From Thermus tenuipuniceus (GTDB lineage: Bacteria; Deinococcota; Deinococci; Deinococcales; Thermaceae): DNA of 51,325 nt. The stretch spans positions 1 to 51,325 of the forward strand of contig NZ_PRDA01000025.1 of assembly GCF_002964845.1 (NCBI RefSeq). Direction: 5' to 3'. Under the pieces are notes generated by a model. The model was not told the origin of the DNA. It did not search any database and saw only the letters and a list, made by a program, of their open reading frames with translations. Below are positions 16,522 through 25,237 of this stretch, piece by piece. A program made the translations under genes and the position numbers. The first letter of the stretch is position 1. Each line of letters begins with the position of its first letter.

Positions 16522-17055
16522 TTACCACGCATTTAGGGTCAGCCAGGGAATGCGCACCCCAGGGAAGTGGAGGGGTTCGGCTTCCTCGCCTGGGAGAAGG
16601 ATGCGGTGTTCCGTGTAAAGGCCCTCCTTGGGGTGGCGGAAGACGTGGAGGCGGTTGTCCGAGAGGTCCAGAATCCACACCTCAGGGATTCCCGAGCGGG
16701 CATAAAGGGGAAGCTTTACGTTCCCGTCGTAGTCCAGGCTGGACTCGGAAACCTCCACCAGGAGCAGGATGTCCTCGGCGCTGGGGAGGGCCTCCCAGTA
16801 GTCCTTGGGCTTGAGGAGGGTGATATCGGGCTGGGGCTCGGAGCCCGGGGGCAGGCGCACGGGATTTTGCGGCCATACCAGGGCCTGGTTCCCCAGAGCC
16901 TCGGTGAGCCGCTTAACCAAATGGGCCACGACCAACGCATGCTTCGGACCGATAGGGCTCATCTGGTACACCTCCCCGTCCAGAAGTTCCACCCCCGTGA
17001 CCCCCTGGAAGAGGCGCTCGAATTCCTCGATGCCAAACCGGTACCGCTGGGCCAT
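16522..17055 (-). CDS. Uma2 family (DUF820) PD-(D/E)XK nuclease-like protein
   Basis: A 177-residue intact member of the Uma2 family. Landmarks: ELLDGEVYQMSPIG near residue 30, PQPDITLLKP near 90 (the PD motif), LLLVEVSESSLDYD near 110 and KLPLYARSGIPEVWILDL near 130 (E-x-K type core). The true cellular role of Uma2 proteins is unknown. The ATG at 17055 is chosen over an upstream one because TACGCT lies 6 nt before it on the minus strand; divergent with deoA. Confidence 0.82.
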   Translation of the reverse strand: MAQRYRFGIEEFERLFQGVTGVELLDGEVYQMSPIGPKHALVVAHLVKRLTEALGNQALVWPQNPVRLPPGSEPQPDITLLKPKDYWEALPSAEDILLLVEVSESSLDYDGNVKLPLYARSGIPEVWILDLSDNRLHVFRHPKEGLYTEHRILLPGEEAEPLHFPGVRIPWLTLNAW

Positions 17056-17061
17056 AGCCCT

Positions 17062-17071
17062 AGCGTAGCAT
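17062..17071. promoter_or_regulatory. overlapping divergent -10 boxes
   Basis: Plus strand TAGCAT (17066-17071) is 6 nt before the deoA ATG; minus strand TACGCT (17067-17062) is 6 nt before the Uma2 ATG. The two hexamers share two bases, and only 22 nt separate the start codons. Both mRNAs would be leaderless. Confidence 0.6.
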
Positions 17072-17077
17072 GGGGGC

Positions 17078-18352
17078 ATGAACCCGGTTCAGTTCATCCG
17101 CGAGAAGCGGGAGGGTCTGAAGCACAGGCGGGAGGACCTGAAGGCCTTCCTCGAAGGCTACCTAAGGGAAGAGGTGGCGGACTACCAGGTTTCCGCCTGG
17201 CTCATGGCAGCCTTTCTGAGGGGCCTGGACCCGGAGGAAACCCTTTGGCTTACGGAAACCATGGCCTATTCCGGAAAGGTGTTGGACCTCTCCCACCTGC
17301 CCCACCCCGTGGACAAGCACTCCTCCGGGGGGGTGGGGGACAAGGTGAGCCTGGTGGTGGGGCCCATCCTGGCGGCGGCGGGGTGCACCTTCGCCAAGAT
17401 GTCGGGCCGGGGTCTGGCCCACACCGGGGGGACCATCGACAAGCTGGAGTCGGTGCCGGGCTGGCGGGGGGAGATGACGGAAGGGGAGTTTCTGGAAAGG
17501 GCCGAGCGCATCGGCCTGGTCATCGCCGCCCAAAGCCCGGACCTGGCCCCCTTGGACGGCAAGCTTTACGCCCTAAGGGACGTGACCGCCACCGTGGAGA
17601 GCATCCCCTTGATCGCCAGCTCCATCATGAGCAAAAAGCTGGCGGCCGGGGCCAGGAGCATCGTATTGGACGTAAAGGTGGGCAAGGGGGCCTTCATGAA
17701 GACCCAGGAGGAAGCCTGGCTTCTCGCCAAGACCATGGTGGAGATCGGTCAGGGGGCGGGCCGCCGGGTGAGGGCCCTCCTCACCAGCATGGAGGCCCCC
17801 CTGGGCCGGGCGGTGGGGAACGCCATAGAGGTCCGGGAGGCCATAGAGACCCTGAAGGGGAAGGGCCCAGAAGACCTCTTGGGGGTGGCCCTGCGCCTTG
17901 CGGAGGAGGCCTTAAGGCTTGAGGGACTGGACCCGGGCCTGGCCCGTAGGGCCTGGGAGAGCGGCAAGGCGCTGGAAAGGTTCCAGGCTTTCCTCGAGGC
18001 CCAGGGGGGAAACCCCCGGGTGGCGGAGGACTTCTCCCTGCTTCCCCTGGGGGAGGAGCTTCCCCTCTTCTCGGAGGAGGAGGGCGTGGTGCAGGAGGTG
18101 GATGCCTACCGGGTGGGCCTGGCGGTCTTGGCCCTGGGGGGCGGGCGCAAGAAGAAGGGGGAGGCCATCGACCACGGGGTGGGGGTCTATCTGCTGAAAA
18201 AGCCCGGGGACCGGGTGGAAAGGGGGGAGGCCCTGGCCCTGGTCTACCACCGCGGGAAGGGTTTGGAGGAAGCCCTGGCCCACTTAAGGGAGGCCTTCCA
18301 GCTGGGGCTTTCGGCAAGCCCCCTGCCCCTGGTCCTGGATGCTGTGCCCTGA
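17078..18352 (+). CDS. deoA: pyrimidine-nucleoside (thymidine) phosphorylase
   Basis: Splits pyrimidine nucleosides with phosphate into base and (deoxy)ribose-1-phosphate for salvage. The 424-residue protein has the phosphate motif KHSSGGVGDK near residue 80, SGRGLAHTGGTIDKLE near 110 (family signature), and a C-terminal biotin/lipoyl-like barrel domain (about 335-424) normal for this family. Thymidine versus broad pyrimidine preference is not resolvable by eye. Confidence 0.94.
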   Translation: MNPVQFIREKREGLKHRREDLKAFLEGYLREEVADYQVSAWLMAAFLRGLDPEETLWLTETMAYSGKVLDLSHLPHPVDKHSSGGVGDKVSLVVGPILAAAGCTFAKMSGRGLAHTGGTIDKLESVPGWRGEMTEGEFLERAERIGLVIAAQSPDLAPLDGKLYALRDVTATVESIPLIASSIMSKKLAAGARSIVLDVKVGKGAFMKTQEEAWLLAKTMVEIGQGAGRRVRALLTSMEAPLGRAVGNAIEVREAIETLKGKGPEDLLGVALRLAEEALRLEGLDPGLARRAWESGKALERFQAFLEAQGGNPRVAEDFSLLPLGEELPLFSEEEGVVQEVDAYRVGLAVLALGGGRKKKGEAIDHGVGVYLLKKPGDRVERGEALALVYHRGKGLEEALAHLREAFQLGLSASPLPLVLDAVP

Positions 18353-18404
18353 GGCCGATATGGGGTTGCGCGGGGCGGGTGGCGGTGGGGTAGGATGTAC
18401 AGGG

Positions 18405-18410
18405 TATACT
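18405..18410 (+). promoter_or_regulatory. leaderless -10 box of the M23 gene
   Basis: TATACT ends 7 nt before the ATG at 18418, with no ribosome binding site between. A consensus -35 is not evident at 17-nt spacing. Confidence 0.6.
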
Positions 18411-18417
18411 CTTCCGG

Positions 18418-19350
18418 ATGAAGCGGCAGGCTAGGAGGCCCGTGCGCTATACCCTTCTCCTTGCCCGAAGCGGTGGGGGGAGCCGGGCGGTGTCCCTGCC
18501 GGGGTGGGCCGTGGCCCTCTTCCTGGTCCTCTTAACCCTTTGGACCGGGGCCAACCTCTACCTCTGGCACAAGAGCCGGGAGGCCCGAACTCTGGAGGTT
18601 CGCCTCCAGGCCCTTTCCCAGGAGGTCCGGCGGCTTTCCCTGGCCCTCGAGGCGGAACGGACCAAAAACGGGGCCCTTTCGGAGGAGGCCAGGCGCACCA
18701 AGAAGGAGCTTGAGGAGATCAAGAAGGCCATAGAGGAGCTCCGCCGCCGGGCGGGGCTTTCCCCCTTGAACGCCCTTCCCGTGCGCTACCAGGAAGGGGG
18801 CCAGGGGGGCGGGGCTGTGGCGGCCTCCCCCGAGGAGTCCCTGGCGGGCTGGGCGGAGGTGCGGGCCGAGGTCCTGGACTTAAAGAACCAGCTTAAGGAG
18901 GTGGCGCCGGCCCTGGAAAGGACCCTGGAGGTGGAGCGAAGCCTCCCCCGGGGCCTGCCCCTGAGGGGCTACGAGGGGATCACCTCCTTCTTCGGCATGC
19001 GCAAGAACCCCTTCGGCCCGGGGTATGAATTCCACGACGGCCTGGACCTCTCCGCCCCTTATGGTGCCCCCGTCTACGCCACGGGAAGCGGGGTGGTGGC
19101 CCGGGCCGGCTGGATGGGGGCCTATGGCCTCGCCGTCCTCCTGGACCATGCGCAAGGGTACCAGAGCCTCTATGGCCACCTTTCCCGCCTGGCGGTGCGC
19201 CCCGGGCAGAGGGTGGAGAAGGGGCAGGTCCTGGGGTACGTGGGCTCCACGGGCCGCTCCACCGGCCCGCATCTCCACTACAGCATCTACCGCTACGGCA
19301 CCCCCCTGGACCCCAGGCCCTACCTAGACCCCCTTTGGGCCTCCCGTTAA
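18418..19350 (+). CDS. M23 family metallopeptidase, membrane-anchored
   Basis: Probable peptidoglycan endopeptidase or activator. The 310-residue protein has a basic N-terminus, one membrane segment (about residues 27-47), a coiled coil (about 55-112), a linker, and a C-terminal LytM/M23 domain (about 185-305). Zinc ligands are visible in FHDGLDLSAPYG and the HLHYSIYRYG motif, so it looks active. Its neighbour is a bactofilin; M23 peptidase-bactofilin pairs shape the cell wall in several bacteria. Confidence 0.92.
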   Translation: MKRQARRPVRYTLLLARSGGGSRAVSLPGWAVALFLVLLTLWTGANLYLWHKSREARTLEVRLQALSQEVRRLSLALEAERTKNGALSEEARRTKKELEEIKKAIEELRRRAGLSPLNALPVRYQEGGQGGGAVAASPEESLAGWAEVRAEVLDLKNQLKEVAPALERTLEVERSLPRGLPLRGYEGITSFFGMRKNPFGPGYEFHDGLDLSAPYGAPVYATGSGVVARAGWMGAYGLAVLLDHAQGYQSLYGHLSRLAVRPGQRVEKGQVLGYVGSTGRSTGPHLHYSIYRYGTPLDPRPYLDPLWASR

Positions 19351-19351
19351 A

Positions 19352-19726
19352 ATGGGGCGGATGCTGAGGAGGAGGCAGGTGGGGACCCTCACCTACCTGG
19401 GGCCCGACACCGAGATCCTGGGGGACCTGAAGGCCAAGGGCCAGGTGCGCATCGACGGTCTGGTCAAAGGCTCGGTCTACGTGGAAGGGGAGCTGGAGGT
19501 GGGCCGCACGGGCCGGGTGGAAGGGGAAAGGGTGGAGGCAGGGAGCATCCAGATCCACGGGGAGGTGAAGGCGGACCTGGTGGCGGCCAAGGTGAGCCTT
19601 TCCAAGACGGCCCGCTTCACCGGCACGGTGCGGGCCCAGGCCCTGGACGTGGAGGCGGGAGCGGTCTTCATCGGCCAGAGCCTGGCGGGGGAGACCAAGG
19701 CCCTCGAGGCTCCCAAGGAGGCATAA
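19352..19726 (+). CDS. bactofilin (polymer-forming cytoskeletal protein)
   Basis: A 124-residue protein made of short beta-helix repeats ([38 protein letters not shown] and similar), the DUF583/bactofilin fold that polymerises without nucleotide at the membrane. It starts right after the M23 stop; ATG 19352 and ATG 19361 are both possible. The M23-bactofilin order suggests scaffolding of wall synthesis. Known Thermus bactofilins form filaments in vitro. Confidence 0.9.
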   Translation: MGRMLRRRQVGTLTYLGPDTEILGDLKAKGQVRIDGLVKGSVYVEGELEVGRTGRVEGERVEAGSIQIHGEVKADLVAAKVSLSKTARFTGTVRAQALDVEAGAVFIGQSLAGETKALEAPKEA

Positions 19727-19728
19727 GC

Positions 19729-20586
19729 GTGGCCCTAGAGCGGCTTTTCCGAAGAAAAAGGCCCAGCGGGGAAAACCGGGACGTCCCCGAGCTTTGGACC
19801 AAGTGCGAGGCCTGCGGCGCCCAGCTCTACAAGAAGGAGTTCCGGGAAAACCTCTACGTCTGCCCCAAGTGCGGCCACCACCACCGGGTACCCGCTGTCG
19901 AAAGGGTGGAGATGCTGGCGGATGCGGGCACCTTCCAGGAGATCACGGGGCTTAAGCCCCTGGACCCCTTGGGCTTCGTGGACACCAAGCCCTATGCGGA
20001 AAGGCTCAGGGCTTACCAGGAGGAGACTGGCCGCAAGGACGCCATCCTGGGGGGTACCTGCACCATCGGCGGGGTGCCTGCGGTCCTTCTGGTCATGGAC
20101 TACGCCTTCGCTGGGGGATCCATGGGAAGCGTGGTGGGGGAGGAGATCGCCCGGGGAGCGGAACGGGCGGCGGCGGAGGGCCGGGCCCTGGTGATCGTGG
20201 CGGCCTCGGGCGGGGCCAGGATGCAGGAGGCGGCCCTTTCCCTCATGCAGATGGCCAAGACGGTGATGAGCCTGGACCGCCTATGGGAGAGGCGCCTTCC
20301 CTACGTTTCCGTCCTCACCGACCCCACCACCGGGGGGGTTACCGCCAGCTTCGCCGCCCTGGCCGACGTGATCTTCGCCGAGCCCGGGGCCCTGATCGGC
20401 TTTGCCGGGCCCAGGGTCATCCGCCAGACCATCCGTCAGGAGCTTCCCGAGGGCTTCCAGCGCGCGGAGTTTCTGCTGAAGCATGGCATGGTCGACCGGG
20501 TCACGGACCGCAGGAGGCTCAAGGCCGAGCTGGTCCAGGTCCTCCGCCACCTGCACCCTGGAGTTCCCTATGCCCTTGGAGTTTGA
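19729..20586 (+). CDS. accD: acetyl-CoA carboxylase carboxyltransferase subunit beta
   Basis: With AccA transfers carboxyl from biotin to acetyl-CoA to make malonyl-CoA, the first step of fatty acid synthesis. The 285-residue protein has the N-terminal zinc ribbon (CEACGAQ and CPKCGHH, about residues 25-52) and the crotonase-like core with [11 protein letters not shown] and [12 protein letters not shown] start two bases after the bactofilin stop. It overlaps accA by 17 bp. Confidence 0.96.
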   Translation: MALERLFRRKRPSGENRDVPELWTKCEACGAQLYKKEFRENLYVCPKCGHHHRVPAVERVEMLADAGTFQEITGLKPLDPLGFVDTKPYAERLRAYQEETGRKDAILGGTCTIGGVPAVLLVMDYAFAGGSMGSVVGEEIARGAERAAAEGRALVIVAASGGARMQEAALSLMQMAKTVMSLDRLWERRLPYVSVLTDPTTGGVTASFAALADVIFAEPGALIGFAGPRVIRQTIRQELPEGFQRAEFLLKHGMVDRVTDRRRLKAELVQVLRHLHPGVPYALGV

Positions 20587-21520
20587 AAAGCCCATCCTGG
20601 AGCTGGAAAAGCGCATCGCCGAGCTAAGGGAAACCGCCCGCACCACGGGGGTGGACCTCGAGGCGGAGATCCGCCTCCTGGAGGAACGCCTGGCCAGGCT
20701 CAAGGAGGAGGTCTACGGGAGCCTCACCGCCTGGCAAAGGGTGCAGCTGGCCCGGGCCCCGGGCCGCCCCACCACCCTGGACGTCCTGGAGAAGGCCTTC
20801 CAGGACTTTTTGGAGCTCCATGGGGACCGGGCCTATGCCGATGACCCCGCCATCGTGGGGGGGCTGGCCTACCTGGAGGGGCAGAAGGTGGTGGTGGTGG
20901 GCCACCAGAAGGGGCGGGACACCAAGGAAAACCTCCACCGCAACTTCGGCATGCCCCACCCCGAGGGGTACCGCAAGGCCATGCGCCTCATGGACCTGGC
21001 GGACCGGTTCGGCTATCCTTTCCTCTCCTTCATCGATACCCCGGGGGCCTACCCGGGGGTTTCCGCGGAGGAGCGGGGCCAGGCCTGGGTCATCGCCCAG
21101 AGCATCCAGCGCATGAGCCGCCTGAGGGTCCCCGCTATCGCCCTCATTCTGGGGGAAGGGGGCAGCGGGGGGGCCCTGGCCATCGGGGTGGCCAACCGGG
21201 TCCTCATCATGGAAAACGCCTGGTACTCGGTGATCAGCCCCGAGTCCTGCGCCGCCATCCTCTGGCGGGAGGCCAAGGAGGCCCCCAAGGCCGCGGAGGC
21301 CCTAAAGCTCACCGCCAAAGACCTCCTGGCCCAAGGGGTGGTGGACGCCATTGTGCCCGAGCCCGAGGGCGGGGCCCACAAGGACCCCCTTAAGGCCATC
21401 CAGAACATCAAGGAGGCTCTTCTGAAGACCCTCGAGGGGCTCAAAGGGCTTTCCCCAGAGGAGCTTTACCGGGACCGTTACCGCCGCTTCCGCACCCTTG
21501 GGGCCTACGCCGAGTCTTAA
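20570..21520 (+). CDS. accA: acetyl-CoA carboxylase carboxyltransferase subunit alpha
   Basis: Partner of AccD in the carboxyltransferase. The 316-residue protein starts [16 protein letters not shown], the conserved AccA N-terminus, which sets the ATG at 20570 inside accD rather than a longer frame. Core motifs: [11 protein letters not shown] near residue 105, [16 protein letters not shown] near 150 and [12 protein letters not shown] near 190. The accD-accA overlap suggests coupled, equimolar synthesis. Confidence 0.97.
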   Translation: MPLEFEKPILELEKRIAELRETARTTGVDLEAEIRLLEERLARLKEEVYGSLTAWQRVQLARAPGRPTTLDVLEKAFQDFLELHGDRAYADDPAIVGGLAYLEGQKVVVVGHQKGRDTKENLHRNFGMPHPEGYRKAMRLMDLADRFGYPFLSFIDTPGAYPGVSAEERGQAWVIAQSIQRMSRLRVPAIALILGEGGSGGALAIGVANRVLIMENAWYSVISPESCAAILWREAKEAPKAAEALKLTAKDLLAQGVVDAIVPEPEGGAHKDPLKAIQNIKEALLKTLEGLKGLSPEELYRDRYRRFRTLGAYAES

Positions 21521-21532
21521 GGGGCCTTGTCC

Positions 21533-21576
21533 CTTTTCCCTCAGGATTTTCACAGGGAAGCTTTAGCCTGAGGGCG
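21533..21576 (+). promoter_or_regulatory. leader with two competing hairpins before the PEGA gene
   Basis: CCCTCAGG (21538-21545) pairs with CCTGAGGG (21567-21574). An alternative stem TTCCCT (21536-21541) with AGGGAA (21554-21559) uses the same CCCT, so the two cannot form together. The longer stem ends just before the GGAGGTGAGG ribosome binding site. Possible control of translation; no function shown. Confidence 0.4.
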
Positions 21577-21588
21577 GAGGTGAGGATT

Positions 21589-23205
21589 ATGCGGAAACTC
21601 CTTTTGGCCATCCTGGGTTTGGGGGCGGCCTTGGCCCAGCAGATAAGCCCCCAGGGGATCATCGTGAACCCCGTGCCCACCGACCTACAGGTGAAGGTCT
21701 GGGTGGACAAGGATCCCGGGAAACGGGGAGGTGCGGTTTACCAGATCGGTGAGCCCATCTTCATCTACGTGAACGTGAACCAGGATGCCTACGTCTACCT
21801 TTTCAACATCAACGCCGACGGGAAGATCGACCCCATCCTGCCCAACGCCTTCGAACGGGGTAACTTCCTCCGGGCCGGGGAAACCCGGCGCTTTCCCCCA
21901 GAAGGGGCCCGCTACCGCTACACGGTGACGGGTCCCGAGGGCGAGGACCGCATCCTGGCGGTGGCCAGCAAGCGCCCCCTTTCCCTGGGGGAGATCCTGG
22001 ATGTGGAAGGGAACCAGGTGCGGGTCCAGGGGGCAGAAGGCCTGGCCCGGGCGCTTTCCATCGTGATTGAGCCCATTCCTGACAAGGACTGGGTTACCGA
22101 TGTGGCCCGCTACTTCGTGGGCCGGGTCACGGCCCCCCCTCCCACCCCGGCCACGGCCACCCTGGTGGTGGACTCGAGGCCCGCCGGCGCCGAGGTCTAC
22201 CTGGATGGGCAGCTTTCCGGGCGCACCCCCGTTAGCCTCCAGGTGAATCCCGGCCGGCACGAGGTGGAGCTCAGGCTTGCCGGTTACCAGCCTTACCGGG
22301 TCACGGTGAACCCCAGGCCCGGGGAAAGGGTCCAGGTCTTCGCCCAGCTGGTGCCGGAGCCCCGGCAGGGAACCCTGGCCGTCACCTCCAACCCCTCCGG
22401 GGCCGAGGTGTATGTGGAGGGGGCCCTCCGGGGCCGTACGCCCCTTTCCCTAAGCCTCCCCGAGGGGCGGTATGCGGTGGAGCTTAGGCTTTCCGGTTAC
22501 GAGCCTTACCGGGCCACGGTCCAGGTGCGAAGGGGGGAGACCACCCGTCTGGACGTGCGCCTGATCCCCGTTTCCCGCACCGGCACCCTCCTTCTGGAGT
22601 CCAGCCCCACGGGGGCCGAGGCCTACCTGAACGGCGCCTTGCGGGGCCGCACCCCCTTGCGCCTGGTCCTGGACGAGGGGACCTACCAGGTGGAGTTCCG
22701 CGCCCCCGGTTATGAGCCCTACCGGGCCACGGTGCGGGTGGAGCGGGGCCGCGAGACCCGGGTTTCCGCCTCCTTAAGGCCCATCCGCACCGGCGAGCTC
22801 TACCTGGAGGCCAGGCCCGAGGGGTCTGAGGTCTACGTGGACGGCCGCCTTATGGGCCGGGCGCCTTTACGGATGACCCTCGAGGCCGGTCTCCATGAGG
22901 TGCGGGTCCTGGCCCCCGGGTACGCGGAGTACCGGGCCCAGGTGGAGGTCCGCCCTGGGGAGTCCCTGAGGCTTTACGTGGAGCTTGTCCCGGTGCGGGC
23001 CGTGCTGGAGCTTTACCTGAACGTGGAGGCCCGGGTTTTCCTGGACGGGCAGGAGATGGGCCTGGCCAAGGGGGGCTACCTGCGCCTCGAGGCGCCCTTC
23101 GGAAACCACGAGCTCACCCTGGTGGCCCCCGGCTACCGCACCCTGGTGCAGGAGATACAGGTCACGGGCAACCAGGTCCTGCGGCTCACCCTTAGGCCCC
23201 TTTAG
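21589..23205 (+). CDS. secreted DUF4384-like protein with PEGA repeats
   Basis: About 538 residues. A signal peptide (KLLLAILGLGAALAQ) is followed by a DUF4384-like beta domain (about 25-150), then five tandem PEGA-type repeats of about 70 residues starting near 187, 260, 331, 401 and 471. Four are canonical (for example PAGAEVYLDG...GRTPVSL...GYQPY); the last is degenerate (VEARVFLDGQ). PEGA domains are found on surface and S-layer-linked proteins. The ATG at 21589 is preferred over GTG 21580 because GGAGG lies 8 nt upstream. Function unknown, probably envelope. Confidence 0.87.
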   Translation: MRKLLLAILGLGAALAQQISPQGIIVNPVPTDLQVKVWVDKDPGKRGGAVYQIGEPIFIYVNVNQDAYVYLFNINADGKIDPILPNAFERGNFLRAGETRRFPPEGARYRYTVTGPEGEDRILAVASKRPLSLGEILDVEGNQVRVQGAEGLARALSIVIEPIPDKDWVTDVARYFVGRVTAPPPTPATATLVVDSRPAGAEVYLDGQLSGRTPVSLQVNPGRHEVELRLAGYQPYRVTVNPRPGERVQVFAQLVPEPRQGTLAVTSNPSGAEVYVEGALRGRTPLSLSLPEGRYAVELRLSGYEPYRATVQVRRGETTRLDVRLIPVSRTGTLLLESSPTGAEAYLNGALRGRTPLRLVLDEGTYQVEFRAPGYEPYRATVRVERGRETRVSASLRPIRTGELYLEARPEGSEVYVDGRLMGRAPLRMTLEAGLHEVRVLAPGYAEYRAQVEVRPGESLRLYVELVPVRAVLELYLNVEARVFLDGQEMGLAKGGYLRLEAPFGNHELTLVAPGYRTLVQEIQVTGNQVLRLTLRPL

Positions 23206-23217
23206 GGGGCGAAGGGG

Positions 23218-23251
23218 GCCGCCCCGGCCTCAGGCCGGGGCGGCTTGGCTC
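23218..23251. terminator. strong terminator hairpin
   Basis: A perfect 12-bp stem GCCGCCCCGGCC / GGCCGGGGCGGC with loop TCA, followed by TTGGCTCCTTT on the plus strand. It lies between the convergent PEGA gene and SdpI-like gene and may serve both. Confidence 0.75.
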
Positions 23252-23280
23252 CTTTGCCGGGGCCTCCCCGCGGGGCGGCA

Positions 23281-23916
23281 TCATCCTCCCGGGGCCTTCC
23301 GCCGGGCCAGGTAGGAGAAGACCACCAGGTAAAGCCCCCCGGCTAGCAGGGCGGCGAACCAAACCCAAAGCCAGCCTCTCCCCAGAAGGGCCGCCAGCCA
23401 GGCCAAAAGGCCCAGAAGGGCGAAGATCCCTCCCGCCCGGCGGTGGACCTTCCGCCACACCTCCGGGTCCTCCAGGGTCCATGGGGTGCGCACCCCGGCC
23501 AGGTAGTTGGGGGGCAGGTGGGGAAGGAGGAGGCCTAAGAGGCCAAATACCAGGCCCACTGCCCCCAGGATGGCCCGCTCCACGGGGAAGGGGCGGTCTT
23601 GGGCGTGGCTCCAGGCTACGTAGAGGAAGGCCCCTTGGAGGAAGGCAAAGCTCCAGACCACCGCTGCCAGAAGCCAGGGCCAGACCGGGGGAGTTTGGCC
23701 CAGAAGCTTGGGGTCAAGCCGGGGGGCCAGGGCCAGTAGGAGGTAGAGGAGCAGGGTGAGAAGGGGGAGGAGGAAGACCTCGAGGCGGCTCCCGTACCGG
23801 GTTACTTCCCCGTGGGCGTTCCAGTGGGCGGGGATCCTCTCGGGGAGCTGGAAATAGGCCCAGAGGGTTAGGATCCAGGCGAGGCAGAGGCCCAAAGGGG
23901 CAAGCCACTTTCCCAT
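23281..23916 (-). CDS. SdpI/DUF1648 family membrane protein
   Basis: A 211-residue integral membrane protein with about six hydrophobic segments. The N-terminal DUF1648 signature is clear: LPERIPAHWNAHGEVTRYGS near residue 28. The second half has the SdpI-type NYLAGVRTPWTLEDPEVW (about 145-162). SdpI of Bacillus gives immunity to a killing peptide; most homologues have unknown roles, so only the family is asserted. It is divergent from the MobA-like gene. Confidence 0.85.
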   Translation of the reverse strand: MGKWLAPLGLCLAWILTLWAYFQLPERIPAHWNAHGEVTRYGSRLEVFLLPLLTLLLYLLLALAPRLDPKLLGQTPPVWPWLLAAVVWSFAFLQGAFLYVAWSHAQDRPFPVERAILGAVGLVFGLLGLLLPHLPPNYLAGVRTPWTLEDPEVWRKVHRRAGGIFALLGLLAWLAALLGRGWLWVWFAALLAGGLYLVVFSYLARRKAPGG

Positions 23917-23939
23917 GTCCTCAACGGTAGCATAGGGGG

Positions 23940-24632
23940 GTGGAGGCCATCGTCCTGGGAGGCGGGGAGGAGGCTTGGGCGGGGAAGTACGGGGTGCGGA
24001 GCAAGGCCCTGGTGCCCTACCGGGGAAGGCCCATGGCGGAGTGGGTGCTTTCTGCCTTGGGGGCGGCGGGGCTTTCCGTGGTCTATGTGGGGGAGAACCC
24101 GGGGCTAAACCCCTCTCCTCGCTTGACCTTGCCGGACAGGGGAAGCCTGCTTGGGAACCTGGAGGCAGCCTTAGAGCAGGTGGAGGGACGGGTCCTGGTG
24201 GTCACCGCCGACATTCCCCACCTTACCCCGGAGGCGGTGCGCTATGTGCTGGAAAAGGCTCCGGAGGCTGCCCTCGTCTACCCCATCGTGCCCAAGGAGG
24301 CGGTGGAGGCCCGTTTCCCTCACACCCGGCGCACCTACGCCCGCCTTCGGGAAGGCGTTTTCACCGGCGGGAACCTGGTGCTTTTGGACAAGGGGCTTTT
24401 CTACCAGGCCCTGCCCCTGGCCAAAAAGGTGGTGGCCCTGAGAAAAAAGCCCTTGGCCCTGGCCCGGCTCATCGGTCTGGACATCCTCCTTAAGCTCCTT
24501 CTGGGCCGGCTTTCCCTCCCCGAGCTGGAGGGTAGGGCCAGGAGGATCCTGGGGGTGGAGGCCAAGGCCCTCATCACCCCTTACCCCGAGGTGGGGGTGG
24601 ACGTGGACCGGGAGGAGGAACTGGTAAGCTAA
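23940..24632 (+). CDS. NTP transferase domain protein (MobA-like)
   Basis: A 230-residue nucleotidyltransferase-fold protein. The N-terminus MEAIVLGGGEE, the SKALVPYRGRPMAEWVL stretch and VVTADIPHLTPE (metal-binding acidic site near residue 85) match the GT-A nucleotidyltransferase family, as in molybdenum cofactor guanylyltransferases. The usual LAGG-x-SxRMG loop is altered, so MobA function is doubtful. A TAGCAT box (23928-23933) ends 6 nt before the GTG start. The next gene starts 4 nt after it. Confidence 0.75.
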   Translation: MEAIVLGGGEEAWAGKYGVRSKALVPYRGRPMAEWVLSALGAAGLSVVYVGENPGLNPSPRLTLPDRGSLLGNLEAALEQVEGRVLVVTADIPHLTPEAVRYVLEKAPEAALVYPIVPKEAVEARFPHTRRTYARLREGVFTGGNLVLLDKGLFYQALPLAKKVVALRKKPLALARLIGLDILLKLLLGRLSLPELEGRARRILGVEAKALITPYPEVGVDVDREEELVS

Positions 24633-24636
24633 GCCC

Positions 24637-25176
24637 ATGCGCACGGTGAAGGAACTCCGCCTGGCCGGGCTTTTCGCCTATCTGGCCGCCTTGGTGCTGG
24701 GCCTTCTCTTCTCCTACCTCCTCCACTCCCTCCTCGGGGGTGGGGGCAGGCTGGGGTGGGAGAGCTTTAACTTTACCGGCCTCCTGGAGGGGCTGGGGTT
24801 TCTCCTCTTCTTCACCTTTGCCCTCTACGTGGCCAAGAAGGCGGTGCGGGTGCCCTGCACCACCCTGCTCACCGCCGGGCTCCTCTGGCCCACCCCGGCC
24901 CGCCGCCTGGCGAGGCCCCTGCCCCGGGTGGAGGCCCTGGAGGCCTACGAGGGCCGGGGGGTGGCCCTTTTGGTGCACGAGGGGCGGCCGGTGGGGCTAC
25001 TGGGCCTCTCCGACCACATCCTGCCCCTGGAGGAGGTGCCCAGCGTGGAGGCCGAGGTGGCGGTGAGCGAGCTTTCCCCCCTTTTCCTGCGGCAACCCTT
25101 GGTCCTGGTGGTCAAGGGGGAGGAGGTCCTGGGGGCCATCTCCCGGGAGGCCTTCTTCCGGCACCTGGGGGCCTAG
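24637..25176 (+). CDS. membrane protein of unknown function
   Basis: A 179-residue protein that I do not recognise. Two hydrophobic segments (about residues 8-30 and 47-67) are followed by a soluble part. Within that part, ALEAYEGRGVALLVHEGRPVG and QPLVLVVKGEEVLGAISREAF look like two strands of a single CBS-type half-motif. It begins 4 nt after the MobA-like gene and so is probably cotranscribed with it. Confidence 0.65.
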   Translation: MRTVKELRLAGLFAYLAALVLGLLFSYLLHSLLGGGGRLGWESFNFTGLLEGLGFLLFFTFALYVAKKAVRVPCTTLLTAGLLWPTPARRLARPLPRVEALEAYEGRGVALLVHEGRPVGLLGLSDHILPLEEVPSVEAEVAVSELSPLFLRQPLVLVVKGEEVLGAISREAFFRHLGA

Positions 25177-25180
25177 GCGG

Positions 25181-25207
25181 TTGACAAAGGGCCTTCTGCC
25201 CTAAAAT
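25181..25207 (+). promoter_or_regulatory. ferredoxin promoter
   Basis: A consensus TTGACA (25181-25186) is followed by TAAAAT (25202-25207). The 15-nt spacing is short; AAAATA one base later would give 16. A leader of about 25 nt ends with GGGAGGTGAAGG before the ATG. Confidence 0.6.
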
Positions 25208-25237
25208 AGGGGGGAGCGGTAGCTCGGGAGGTGAAGG

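Noticed and set aside
22150..23205. Repeated DNA in the PEGA gene as a separate repeat element
   Set aside because: The repeats are protein-domain repeats of about 210 bp in one frame with diverged bases, not a mobile or CRISPR-like repeat.
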